DNA from: Spirosoma aureum
Lineage (GTDB): Bacteria; Bacteroidota; Bacteroidia; Cytophagales; Spirosomataceae
DNA: 64,000 bases
Assembly (NCBI RefSeq): GCF_011604685.1
Contig: NZ_CP050063.1
Coordinates: forward strand, 6,551,001-6,615,000
Direction of reading: 5' to 3'
Shown here in pieces: positions 50,793-58,572 of the stretch. The notes beneath the pieces are model-generated. The model was not told the origin of the DNA, ran no database searches, and was given only the letters and a program-made list of their open reading frames with translations. Every line of letters begins with the position of its first letter. Positions within the stretch are counted from its first letter, which is position 1. The translations under genes were made by a program, and so were the position numbers.

Positions 50793-51278
50793 ATGAAACA
50801 ATCGCTTCTTACCCGATTAGCCAGCCAACCCGATGCACTGGATCATTTGTTACTGAGCCTGACTGAAGAGCAAATCCGGCAACGGCCCCCGTCGGGCAAA
50901 TGGTCGATTTTTGAAAATCTGGCTCATCTGGGGCGTTATCAGGAAATCTTTACGGATCGGATTCAGCAAATTAACGAACAGGAAGTTCCATCATTTAGTC
51001 GGTATGTAGCCGACGATGATCCTGGGTTTTCAGGTTGGCTACAGCTTTCGTTTGACGAGTTGATCGAGCGGATGCGGGGTGAGCGAGCAACTTTAAATGC
51101 CTTTCTGAGCATCCTGCGGGAAGAAAATCTGACCCGTATTGGTTTGCATCCAGCCTATGGACCCATGACGCTGGAAGGATGGACCGAGTTTTTTCTTCTC
51201 CACGAAGCGCATCATTTCTTTACCATTCTGCAAGTAGGTGGTGCCATTCGAATGAGTGATCAGCCGATGGGTTTATAA
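50793..51278 (+). CDS. DinB-family (YfiT/DinB_2) protein
   Basis: The 161-residue four-helix-bundle protein has the metal-binding histidines expected in this superfamily: WSIFENLAHLGRYQ (first His), then LHEAHHFFTI near the C-terminus. The superfamily includes thiol transferases and metal-dependent hydrolases, but DinB-type members have no fixed function. It overlaps the GNAT gene on the other strand by six bases at their 3' ends, so the two are convergent. Confidence 0.85.
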   Translation: MKQSLLTRLASQPDALDHLLLSLTEEQIRQRPPSGKWSIFENLAHLGRYQEIFTDRIQQINEQEVPSFSRYVADDDPGFSGWLQLSFDELIERMRGERATLNAFLSILREENLTRIGLHPAYGPMTLEGWTEFFLLHEAHHFFTILQVGGAIRMSDQPMGL

Positions 51279-51809
51279 AGCATAGTAGAAGCGTTCGTAA
51301 ACCTTCTCTCTGAGTTGTTGGCTCAGGTGGCTGAATGTTTCCTGATCAGGAATAGCAGGCTGCGACATTAGTTTCATCGGAATTTCAGTTCCGCCCAATC
51401 GATAAGGCGGTTGTCTGTAATCGAAGGCATTCATAGAAAAACCCTGTCGCTCGTAAAAATGGATTCTCCGCCTGCTCAGGTCATCAGTGGGTAATTCTAC
51501 TTCAAGGGCAACATAGGAAGCATTCAGTTTCAAGAGAAGCTGTAAGGCTTTCTGGCCGATTTGCTGCCCACGCTTGTCAGGATCAATGGCAAAATGTTCG
51601 ACATAGATCAGATTTTCCCACTGCCAAAAGACAATAAATCCAACAGGCTGTTCGTCATCGACCAGAGCAACGAAGTGCATATCGGGGTAATGGAGAATAT
51701 GAAGGAGTTGATCAAAACTACGCCTTTCCTCCATCGGGAAAGATTGCTCATACCAGGGTTGAATATGAGTAAGGTAGGGATGCCGGCCAACAATCCTCAA
51801 AAAGTACAT
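51273..51809 (-). CDS. GNAT-family N-acetyltransferase
   Basis: The 178-residue protein has the GNAT core: MHFVALVDDEQPVGFIVFWQ (beta strands), VEHFAIDPDKRGQQIGQKAL with the acetyl-CoA pyrophosphate loop RGQQIG, and LEVELPTDDLSRRRIHFYERQGF. It should acetylate an amine of a small molecule, peptide or protein; the acceptor is unknown. It lies downstream of radA on the same strand, separated by a hairpin, and its 3' end overlaps the DinB gene by six bases. Confidence 0.9.
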   Translation of the reverse strand: MYFLRIVGRHPYLTHIQPWYEQSFPMEERRSFDQLLHILHYPDMHFVALVDDEQPVGFIVFWQWENLIYVEHFAIDPDKRGQQIGQKALQLLLKLNASYVALEVELPTDDLSRRRIHFYERQGFSMNAFDYRQPPYRLGGTEIPMKLMSQPAIPDQETFSHLSQQLREKVYERFYYAL

Positions 51810-51835
51810 AGCCTATTTTTTACAACTAAATTTCC

Positions 51836-51883
51836 GAGAAGTAAACCACTTTCTGTTACTATTCTGAAAACAGTTTACTTCTC
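51836..51883 (-). terminator. Hairpin between radA and the GNAT gene
   Basis: GAGAAGTAAAC (51836-51846) pairs with GTTTACTTCTC (51873-51883) around a 26-base loop. It begins 18 bases past the radA stop codon on the minus strand. Confidence 0.55.
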
Positions 51884-51900
51884 CCCGGAATTACTAGAGT

Positions 51901-53286
51901 TCACATCAGTACACCCTGAAACACTTCATCCAGACGCGACACAGGCTTAATACTGATCTTATAGCCTTTCGTATCGAGTCCTTTCATGTTATATTTTGAA
52001 ATAAAGATCTGCTTAAAACCCAGCTTTTCGGCCTCGGCGATGCGGGATTCTATTCGGCTCACTGCCCGAACCTCACCACCAAGTCCAATTTCGGCGGCAA
52101 AAGCAACCGATGGAGGAATAGCAATGTCTTCATAGCTCGACACAACAGCCGCGCATACGGCCAGATCAATGGCTGGATCTTCGACGCGCAAGCCACCGGC
52201 AATGTTGAGAAAGACATCTTGTTGCCCCAATCGAAATCCTCCGCGTTTTTCCAGAACAGCCAGTAACATATTTAACCGCTTCGCATCAAAACCTGTGCTG
52301 CTCCGTTGCGGAGTTCCATATGTGGCTACACTGACCAGCGCCTGTGTTTCGATCATAAGTGGCCGATTGCCTTCCATCATTGAGCCAATCGTAACGCCAC
52401 TCAACGCTTCATCGCGTTGCGAAATCAGGATTTCGGATGGGTTCGTAACCTGCCGAAGTCCAGTGCCCAGCATTTCGTAAATACCCAGTTCGTCGGTACT
52501 GCCAAAGCGGTTTTTGGTGGTTCGGAGAATCCTATACGTCGTGTGGCGATCACCTTCGAACGTCAACACCGTATCGACCATATGTTCCAGCACTTTAGGC
52601 CCTGCCAGTGAACCTTCTTTTGTGATATGACCAATCATAAACACCGGAACCCCGCTTTCTTTGGCGTATTTCATAAACTCAGCGGTGCACTCCCGAACCT
52701 GCGAAACGCTGCCCGCTCCCGATTCTACCAGCGACGACTGCATGGTTTGAATGGAGTCGATAATCAGTATTTCCGGCTCAAAATGTTCGACTACCCGAAA
52801 AATATTCTGCGTAGAGGTTTCGGTCATCACATGACAGTCGCTCACTGGAACATCCAGTCGTTCGGCCCGCATTTTTATCTGTTGTTCGCTCTCTTCGCCA
52901 GATACGTATAAAACACGCATGTCGGCCAGGCTAAGTGCGATCTGCAACAATAGTGTAGACTTTCCGATACCCGGCTCTCCACCAATAAGCACGAGTGATC
53001 CCGGTACGATTCCTCCCCCTAACACCCGATTCAGTTCCGCATCGATGGTATCAATTCGGGGCTGTTCTTCGTAATTGATGGCATGAAGTGCCTTTGGCCT
53101 GGGTGCAACCTTTACGCCACCGGGACCCGACGAGGGACTACGCCACCCGCCCTTATCGGGCTCATCTTTCTGAATAACTTCTTCTACGAATGTATTCCAC
53201 TCCCCACACGATGGGCATCGTCCCAGCCATTTGGCCGACTGGTGGCCACAATTCTGACAGAAATAGGTGGTTTTAAGCTTAGCCAT
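51901..53286 (-). CDS. radA: DNA repair protein RadA
   Basis: The 461-residue protein promotes branch migration of recombination intermediates. It has the N-terminal C4 zinc finger CQNCGHQSAKWLGRCPSCGEW, Walker A GGEPGIGKSTLLLQ, Walker B-type ILIIDSIQT, the RadA-specific KNRFG (in TTKNRFGSTDELG), and a C-terminal Lon-like domain (LNIAGGLRVEDPAIDLAVCA). Length is normal. It stands alone on its transcript. Confidence 0.97.
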   Translation of the reverse strand: MAKLKTTYFCQNCGHQSAKWLGRCPSCGEWNTFVEEVIQKDEPDKGGWRSPSSGPGGVKVAPRPKALHAINYEEQPRIDTIDAELNRVLGGGIVPGSLVLIGGEPGIGKSTLLLQIALSLADMRVLYVSGEESEQQIKMRAERLDVPVSDCHVMTETSTQNIFRVVEHFEPEILIIDSIQTMQSSLVESGAGSVSQVRECTAEFMKYAKESGVPVFMIGHITKEGSLAGPKVLEHMVDTVLTFEGDRHTTYRILRTTKNRFGSTDELGIYEMLGTGLRQVTNPSEILISQRDEALSGVTIGSMMEGNRPLMIETQALVSVATYGTPQRSSTGFDAKRLNMLLAVLEKRGGFRLGQQDVFLNIAGGLRVEDPAIDLAVCAAVVSSYEDIAIPPSVAFAAEIGLGGEVRAVSRIESRIAEAEKLGFKQIFISKYNMKGLDTKGYKISIKPVSRLDEVFQGVLM

Positions 53287-53513
53287 CTTCTCAGTTAACA
53301 GTGAGCAAGGAATAGAGTATCAACAAAAAAACAACGATTCATTAAACGTTGCAGCAGACTATTCATCCAAGTAACGACGCCCGCAAAACTGGCTGCTATT
53401 TACTGGTAACTGCTCTAATACGTAACGCCGTTTACTCGAAATAAGTTGGCTTTTTATACCGCTCCGGCTCAATTCACGTTAAACCCAATGGTTCATCTAT
53501 TTTACAACCAGCT

Positions 53514-54188
53514 ATGAAAAAGAACCTGATTTTTGCGGCATTTATGCTGCTTCCGGCTCTGACATTTGCCCAGGGCGGCTTCCAGATCGGGATTAAAGGG
53601 GGAGTTAATTTGTCCCGGCTCAGTTTTGGCAATTTTGTCACAACCGGTACCAACGCCAACGGTTCGCCAACGGCAAGCGTTGATGGACAGACATTCCGCG
53701 ATAATCTGAGTGCCAGCCTCGATAGCAAAACGGGCACCTCGTTTGGGATTTACACTCGTTTCGGTAAAAATTTATTTCTACAGCCCGAACTGTTGTACTC
53801 AACGAAAGCAGGCTCGTTCAACATCGTGCGCAATGGCGTTACAGAAAACGTGACCGTTAAAACCACCAGTTTCGATGTCCCTATTTTGCTGGGGATTAAA
53901 GGTGGCCCAATACGGGTGATGGCAGGCCCGATTATTTCGTTCCGGGTTAGCGATAATCAGAAACTAGGTGATGCCATACGTCAATACACAAGCGGAACCC
54001 TGAACGATGCCTGGTCTCAGGCTTATTACGGTTACCAGGTTGGGGGCGGTCTAGACATCGGCTCCTTTGGTCTGGATGTCCGATACGAAGGCAATCTGTC
54101 CGATATTGCGCAGATTGAAAACAGTGCCGGGAAATTCAGTCAACGGCTGAATTCATGGCAGCTTACACTAGCCTATCGGTTGTTTTAA
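53514..54188 (+). CDS. PorT-like outer-membrane beta-barrel protein
   Basis: The 224-residue protein has a signal peptide MKKNLIFAAFMLLPALTFAQ and an eight-stranded barrel pattern: FQIGIKGGVNLSRLSF, SFGIYTRFGKNLFLQPELLY, FDVPILLGIKGGPIRVMAGP, YYGYQVGGGLDIGSFGLDVR and the terminal SWQLTLAYRLF with a closing aromatic. This matches the outer-membrane beta-barrel (PorT/PF13568) family. True PorT is part of the type IX secretion system; this family is large, so involvement in secretion is inference. A 32-bp perfect hairpin begins four bases after the stop codon. Confidence 0.85.
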   Translation: MKKNLIFAAFMLLPALTFAQGGFQIGIKGGVNLSRLSFGNFVTTGTNANGSPTASVDGQTFRDNLSASLDSKTGTSFGIYTRFGKNLFLQPELLYSTKAGSFNIVRNGVTENVTVKTTSFDVPILLGIKGGPIRVMAGPIISFRVSDNQKLGDAIRQYTSGTLNDAWSQAYYGYQVGGGLDIGSFGLDVRYEGNLSDIAQIENSAGKFSQRLNSWQLTLAYRLF

Positions 54189-54192
54189 GCTC

Positions 54193-54260
54193 ACGTGACC
54201 CCTTAAACGCAATGAAGCGAAATCGTGTGATTTCGCTTCATTGCGTTTAAGGGGTCACGT
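54193..54260. terminator. Perfect 32-bp-arm hairpin after the PorT-like gene
   Basis: Arms at 54193-54224 and 54229-54260 are perfectly complementary with only a four-base loop; ends are ACGTGACCCC and GGGGTCACGT, then TTTTGTAAAAAA. It starts four bases after the stop codon and lies between convergent genes. Such a long, perfect stem is unusual for a simple terminator. Confidence 0.8.
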
Positions 54261-54276
54261 TTTGTAAAAAAAACAG

Positions 54277-54319
54277 AACCGTTGCCGTCCACTCTTATCA
54301 GGAGCCCGCGGCAACGGTT
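54277..54319. terminator. Second hairpin in the same gap
   Basis: AACCGTTGCCG (54277-54287) pairs with CGGCAACGGTT (54309-54319), followed by GTTCTTTC. It could end transcription arriving from either side. Confidence 0.6.
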
Positions 54320-54394
54320 GTTCTTTCAATTAACCCACTAAATTATTATGCAGTAAATGGCCGGTCTCTCAATTGAGCAGGATGGGCCGTTACT

Positions 54395-54814
54395 TTAGTT
54401 AAGCAGTTTTTGCCAGAATTGTGTCAGTTGCAAAGAAATGTCTTTCATCCGACGGCGTGATATTGCCACCTCACGGCCATCAGCCAGTTGCACCTGGCGT
54501 TCTTTGTTAAAAACGCTGCGCTGTACGTAGGCGAGGTTTACAATGTATGATTTATGAATCCGAAGAAACATCGACCCATCCAGCGTTTTTTCAAACTCCT
54601 TCAGTGTTTTTGAGACCAGGTATTTTTTGCGATCCCGGGTAAACAGGAATGTATAATTTCCTTCTCCCTGCAGACACAAAACATCATCTACGGAGATAAA
54701 AATGGTACGGTTCAGATAAGGCAAAGCGATTCGCTGTGAACCCCGCTGATAAGAGGCAGGAAAGTGGGGAACTATAGCGAGTGGTTGAACTGATGAGAAA
54801 ATAGAGGCTTCCAT
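54395..54814 (-). CDS. Stand-alone LytTR DNA-binding protein A
   Basis: The 139-residue protein is essentially one LytTR domain: PYLNRTIFISVDDVLCLQGE, YLVSKTLKEFEKTLDGSMF, LRIHKSYIVNL and the basic AISRRRMKD. It lacks a receiver domain, so it is not a classic response regulator. It is paralogous to the gene 255 bases upstream (both share the pattern VDDVLCLQGEGNYT/VDEIVRLEGCGNYT and LRIHKSYIVNL/VRVHKSCIVNL). Both probably act as direct repressors or activators; the targets are unknown. Confidence 0.9.
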   Translation of the reverse strand: MEASIFSSVQPLAIVPHFPASYQRGSQRIALPYLNRTIFISVDDVLCLQGEGNYTFLFTRDRKKYLVSKTLKEFEKTLDGSMFLRIHKSYIVNLAYVQRSVFNKERQVQLADGREVAISRRRMKDISLQLTQFWQKLLN

Positions 54815-54895
54815 ATCGAATATGTTTTTGGTTCAGTGTTTTGGCTCTTGATTGATGAAACAAAACTACCGTCTTCGTATGGGTTCCAAAATAAA

Positions 54896-54949
54896 TGGCT
54901 TGATTACCAAACCCTGCCTTTCATCGGCAAACGTTTGATAATCAAGCCA
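54896..54949 (-). terminator. Hairpin between the two LytTR genes
   Basis: TGGCTTGATTA (54896-54906) pairs with TAATCAAGCCA (54939-54949); inside the 32-base loop, GCC and GGC (54916-54918 and 54926-54928) can pair again. It lies downstream of LytTR protein B on the minus strand. Confidence 0.5.
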
Positions 54950-55069
54950 CTATTATTATATACGTTAAAATCTTTAAGTGAATGTACCCAACTTTATACG
55001 TAAAACTACGCAGTCGAGCAAATGGGAGGCATACGGGCTACAGATAGGGGAAATAACCTCCTGATAACC

Positions 55070-55501
55070 TTAGTTCAATCCTACAGGTTGAAAATCGCGA
55101 ATACGATCCATAAACATCTGCGCCCGGCGACGTGAGATTTTCACCTGCTGGCCATCCGTCAATTCCAGCTCTCCCTCCTTTTTCACAAAGAATTTGCGTA
55201 CGAAACCAAGATTGACAATGCACGATTTATGAACCCGAACAAATGCCTGACCATCGAGCAAAGTTTCGTACTCTTTCAGCGTGCGTGACACTAACATTTT
55301 AGTACCATCTTTCAGGAAAAAATTAGTGTAATTTCCACAGCCCTCCAGGCGTACGATTTCGTCTACTGAAACAGTGCGTTTACGGTCGTAAAATGGGATG
55401 AGTAATTTCTGCAAACAGGTAGAGTCGGCAATTTTTTCCACACTTTTGTGGAACGGCATAGACATGGGATCAAAAATTGAGTCATTGGCGAATGTTTTCA
55501 T
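55070..55501 (-). CDS. Stand-alone LytTR DNA-binding protein B
   Basis: The 143-residue protein has a LytTR domain from about residue 40: PFYDRKRTVSVDEIVRLEGC, GNYTNFFLKDGTKMLVSRTL, VRVHKSCIVNL and KISRRRAQMFMD. The first 35 residues are unrelated to the domain and could be a short signal-receiving or flexible segment. It is a paralogue of LytTR protein A just downstream on the same strand. No kinase is nearby, and neither protein has a receiver. Confidence 0.9.
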   Translation of the reverse strand: MKTFANDSIFDPMSMPFHKSVEKIADSTCLQKLLIPFYDRKRTVSVDEIVRLEGCGNYTNFFLKDGTKMLVSRTLKEYETLLDGQAFVRVHKSCIVNLGFVRKFFVKKEGELELTDGQQVKISRRRAQMFMDRIRDFQPVGLN

Positions 55502-55866
55502 AGCCGCTGTAAGTGAGGTTTGATGATTACGATTTTAATATTGAAATTCAGGTACTTACTACGCCGACACGTTGGCAAAAGCTGTTGTTTCAACGCATAT
55601 TCTACTGAGTATTGTCACAACAATCAGACCTACTTGGCACTGCTGACGATAATTTCTTCATATTGTTTTATAATTCACTATTTTTCAGTGTGGTTTTGCC
55701 GCTTACTCAACAAAATTTAACAGATTTTTTTCGCGACCTTTGTAGCCTCGATTCCCCACTGTTGAGCAGTTAAAAACTCAATCAGTATTAAGACAGGCAA
55801 CTAAAACGTATGCTCTGCCCGGTTTTACGTACCTTTGCCCCTAAAAGACTGATCAACCTGTAGCTT
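55502..55866 (+). promoter_or_regulatory. Divergent intergenic region with a pheS -7 element
   Basis: The 365-base gap separates LytTR protein B (minus) from pheS (plus). TACCTTTG at 55830-55837 is an exact TAnnTTTG element about 30 bases ahead of the pheS ATG; no clear TTG is seen at -33. I see no T-box-like or attenuator-like leader peptide rich in phenylalanine, and no other structure I can support. Confidence 0.45.
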
Positions 55867-56907
55867 ATGCTGGAGAACGTTAAAGCCATATACGAAGAGA
55901 TTAATCAATATAGCGTCGCATCGAAAGAGCAACTAGAACTGTTTCGAATGCGGTTTATCAGTCGGAAAGGCGTAATAACTGAGTTGTTTGAAGGGCTGAA
56001 AAATATTCCGGCAACTGACCGACGCGCCGTCGGCCAAGAGTTGAATGGCCTGAAGAACTTTGCACAGGAGCGATTTGAATCGTTCAGTCAGTTGGTAGAA
56101 GAGCAACAGGCATCAGCTAATAGTGCTCCTCCCGTTGATCTAACGCTGCCAACCGTTCCAAACCTGACCGGCACACAACATCCATTAAGTTTAGTCAAAC
56201 AGCGGATTATCCAGATTTTTGAGCGGATCGGTTTCAACGTGGCCGACGGCCCCGAAATCGAATCAGACTGGTATAACTTCGGTGCCCTGAACTTCCCCGA
56301 CAATCACCCTGCGCGTGATATGCAGGACACGTTTTTTGTCGAGAAAAAAGACAATAACCCATCGGGCGATATGCTGCTGCGGACACATACGTCTAACGTA
56401 CAGATCCGGCTGATGGAGCACCAGAAACCACCAATCCGATCGATCATGCCGGGTCGCGTTTACCGCAACGAAACGATTTCGGCACGGGCGCATTGTATGT
56501 TCCATCAGGTCGAAGGTATTTATATTGACCGTAATGTAGGTTTTAAAGACTTAAAAGATACGCTCTACCATTTCGTGAAAGAGATGTTCGAGCCCGGCAC
56601 ACAGATCCGATTCCGGCCATCCTATTTTCCTTTTACGGAGCCTAGTGCCGAAATTGACATCTCCTGCCAGATTTGTGGTGGCTCTGGTTGCAACATCTGC
56701 AAACACTCGGGCTGGGTCGAAATTGCGGGCTCTGGTATGGTTGACCCTCAGGTAATTGCGAACTGTGGCATCGACCCGGAAGAATATACTGGTTTTGCTT
56801 TCGGTATGGGTATCGAACGGATTACGCAATTGAAGTATGTAGTCAATGACCTACGCCTATACACCGAAAACGACGTTCGATTCCTAAGACAATTTGAAGG
56901 ACTCTAA
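55867..56907 (+). CDS. pheS: Phenylalanine-tRNA ligase alpha subunit
   Basis: The 346-residue subunit of the (alpha-beta)2 synthetase charges tRNA-Phe. It has the N-terminal coiled coil (1-85: SKEQLELFRMRFISRKGVI) and the class II core: HPARDMQDTFF, LLRTHTSNVQIRLM, MPGRVYRNETISARAHCMFH (motif 2) and GFAFGMGIERI (motif 3). A Cys-rich insert CQICGGSGCNICKHSGWVEI is visible, as in many bacterial alpha subunits. The beta subunit gene is not in the window; it is followed instead by xseA and xseB. Confidence 0.97.
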   Translation: MLENVKAIYEEINQYSVASKEQLELFRMRFISRKGVITELFEGLKNIPATDRRAVGQELNGLKNFAQERFESFSQLVEEQQASANSAPPVDLTLPTVPNLTGTQHPLSLVKQRIIQIFERIGFNVADGPEIESDWYNFGALNFPDNHPARDMQDTFFVEKKDNNPSGDMLLRTHTSNVQIRLMEHQKPPIRSIMPGRVYRNETISARAHCMFHQVEGIYIDRNVGFKDLKDTLYHFVKEMFEPGTQIRFRPSYFPFTEPSAEIDISCQICGGSGCNICKHSGWVEIAGSGMVDPQVIANCGIDPEEYTGFAFGMGIERITQLKYVVNDLRLYTENDVRFLRQFEGL

Positions 56908-56975
56908 ATCATGCGTGAATGAGTGAATAGCCAATGTGCGTTTTATTCACTCATTCACGCATTCAAGCATTCAAT

Positions 56976-58208
56976 ATGAACCCCATTCGTCTTTCTGACT
57001 TAGCCTTTACTCTCGAAGCCGTTATAGACGACGCTTTCGGGCAGAAAGCGGTATGGGTTATTGCCGAGACGAGTGATATCAAAAATTATCCTGACCGGGG
57101 CTATTGCTTTCTGACGCTGGTTGAACGCGATACGTCGGGTACGTCGGCAGGTCGGGAAACACTTGCTAAACTCGATGCCTGCATCTGGCGACGAAATTAC
57201 CACACGATCAACGATTTCGAGAGTGCTACGGGCGTAGCTTTTGCCCGTAATATTCAATTATTGCTCCTTGTATCGGTGGGTTTCAGTCCGGTTTATGGGC
57301 TACGGCTGGAAATTCTTAAAATTGACCCTTCCTATACGCTCGGGAATCTGGAACGGGAGCGTCAGGCTGTTCTGGATGCGCTTGTCAAGAATCACCCGGA
57401 TCTGGTCTGGCTCGAAGCGGGTCAGTACATTACCGCCAACCAATTACTGCCCCGTCCGGCTGTAATGCAACGAATTGCCCTTATTGCGGCTCCCGGCTCC
57501 GACGGCTGGCGTGATTTCCGGCATGAGTTGGCGCAAAATCCTTTCGGTTATGATTTCGGGGTCGACGAATACCTGACGCAGGTACAGGGAAAAGGAGCCG
57601 AAAAAGCGATTTGCGACCAACTGGAACGCATTCGAACAAGCAACATAGACTATGATTCCGTTGTGATCGTGCGCGGTGGCGGCTCACAACTGGATTTCGG
57701 GTCGTTTGATACGTACCTGATGGGGCAAACGGTCGCCGGTTTTGGCATTCCAATTCTGGCAGGCATCGGTCATGAACGCAATGTGAGTATTACTGATTTG
57801 CTCTGCCATGAAAGCGTGAAAACGCCAACCAAAGCAGCTGCGTTTCTGATTGAACACAATCGGCAGTTTGAAGAAAGCTGCCTGCTCCTTCGGGAGCGTT
57901 TGGCGCTGGTTGCCCGTGAGGCTCTGCAAACTTCCCGCGAACAATTAGACGCTGAAACGGAGCGGTTACGATTTGTTATGCATAATTTTTTTCGTGACTG
58001 CCACACCGATCTGACGGAAAAAGCAGTTACCATTCGCCATCTCGATCCGTCTAATGTACTTCGGCGCGGTTACGCACTCGTTCTACGCAACGGCCATATT
58101 TTAACCAAAAGTACAGGCATCCAATCTGGCGAAACCCTCCAGATACAGATGAATGACGGCAGCATTAACGTAGTAAGCAAGCAGTCTTCAGTCCTCAGTG
58201 AGCACTAA
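56976..58208 (+). CDS. xseA: Exodeoxyribonuclease VII large subunit
   Basis: From the ATG at 56976 the protein has 410 residues and starts MNPIRLSDLAFTLEAVIDD; an upstream in-frame ATG at 56934 adds residues unlike the family. It shows the OB-fold AVWVIAETSDIKNYPDRGYC, then the catalytic core with FGYDFGVDEYLTQVQG, VVIVRGGGSQLDF, FGIPILAGIGHE and TPTKAAAFL. With the small subunit it degrades single-stranded DNA in mismatch repair and recombination. It overlaps or abuts xseB, and follows pheS by 68 bases on the same strand. Confidence 0.92.
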   Translation: MNPIRLSDLAFTLEAVIDDAFGQKAVWVIAETSDIKNYPDRGYCFLTLVERDTSGTSAGRETLAKLDACIWRRNYHTINDFESATGVAFARNIQLLLLVSVGFSPVYGLRLEILKIDPSYTLGNLERERQAVLDALVKNHPDLVWLEAGQYITANQLLPRPAVMQRIALIAAPGSDGWRDFRHELAQNPFGYDFGVDEYLTQVQGKGAEKAICDQLERIRTSNIDYDSVVIVRGGGSQLDFGSFDTYLMGQTVAGFGIPILAGIGHERNVSITDLLCHESVKTPTKAAAFLIEHNRQFEESCLLLRERLALVAREALQTSREQLDAETERLRFVMHNFFRDCHTDLTEKAVTIRHLDPSNVLRRGYALVLRNGHILTKSTGIQSGETLQIQMNDGSINVVSKQSSVLSEH

Positions 58209-58230
58209 TCTGCCTACTAAAACCAGATAT

Positions 58231-58419
58231 ATGACCTATCAGGAAGCTTATGACCAACTCGCCACGTTGGTTGATGAAATTGAAAATGACCAGGTTCCAC
58301 TCGATGAGTTACCCGGTAAAATTCGGTTAGCGACCGAACTGATCACATTTTGTCAAAATCGGCTTCGGGATGTCGAAACAGAGTACCAGGAAGTAATTGA
58401 ACGGCTGCCTAAGCGATAA
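58231..58419 (+). CDS. xseB: Exodeoxyribonuclease VII small subunit
   Basis: The 62-residue protein starts MTYQEAYDQLATLVDEIEND and continues QVPLDELPGKIRLATELITFCQ, the helical pattern of XseB, with LRDVETEYQEVI. An earlier GTG at 58198, inside the xseA end, would give 73 residues and translational overlap; I favour the ATG because family members begin at this point. It forms the catalytic exonuclease VII complex with XseA. Confidence 0.88.
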   Translation: MTYQEAYDQLATLVDEIENDQVPLDELPGKIRLATELITFCQNRLRDVETEYQEVIERLPKR

Positions 58420-58421
58420 AA

Positions 58422-58439
58422 TCAGGAATTTTATCCTGA
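58422..58439 (+). terminator. Short hairpin after xseB
   Basis: TCAGGA (58422-58427) and TCCTGA (58434-58439) pair around ATTTTA, two bases after the stop codon. A second G/C stem (GGGG at 58483-58486 with CCCC at 58493-58496) followed by GCATTTTTG lies 50 bases on and may be the actual terminator. Confidence 0.45.
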
Positions 58440-58572
58440 AGTCTTATGCGACCTTTGCTAAACCTTCCCTAATTTTATCGCCGGGGTAAAATCCCCTGGG
58501 GCATTTTTGTGCTAGTTTTCGGATGTGATGTAAGTATTAGCCCCCACTTTCTGCCTGATTGAAACTTTTCAT

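Noticed and set aside
53514..54188. PorT of the type IX secretion system
   Set aside because: It belongs to the PorT-like barrel family, but no other Por/Spr/Gld gene is nearby and the family is broad, so no symbol was assigned.
55502..55866. Phenylalanine attenuator or T-box upstream of pheS
   Set aside because: No Phe-rich leader peptide, T-box motif or competing hairpins were visible.
19613..58193. A 14-base match AAGCAGTCTTCAGT at 19613 and 58179
   Set aside because: One lies in a terminator and the other at the end of xseA; no larger similarity around them, so coincidence is likely.
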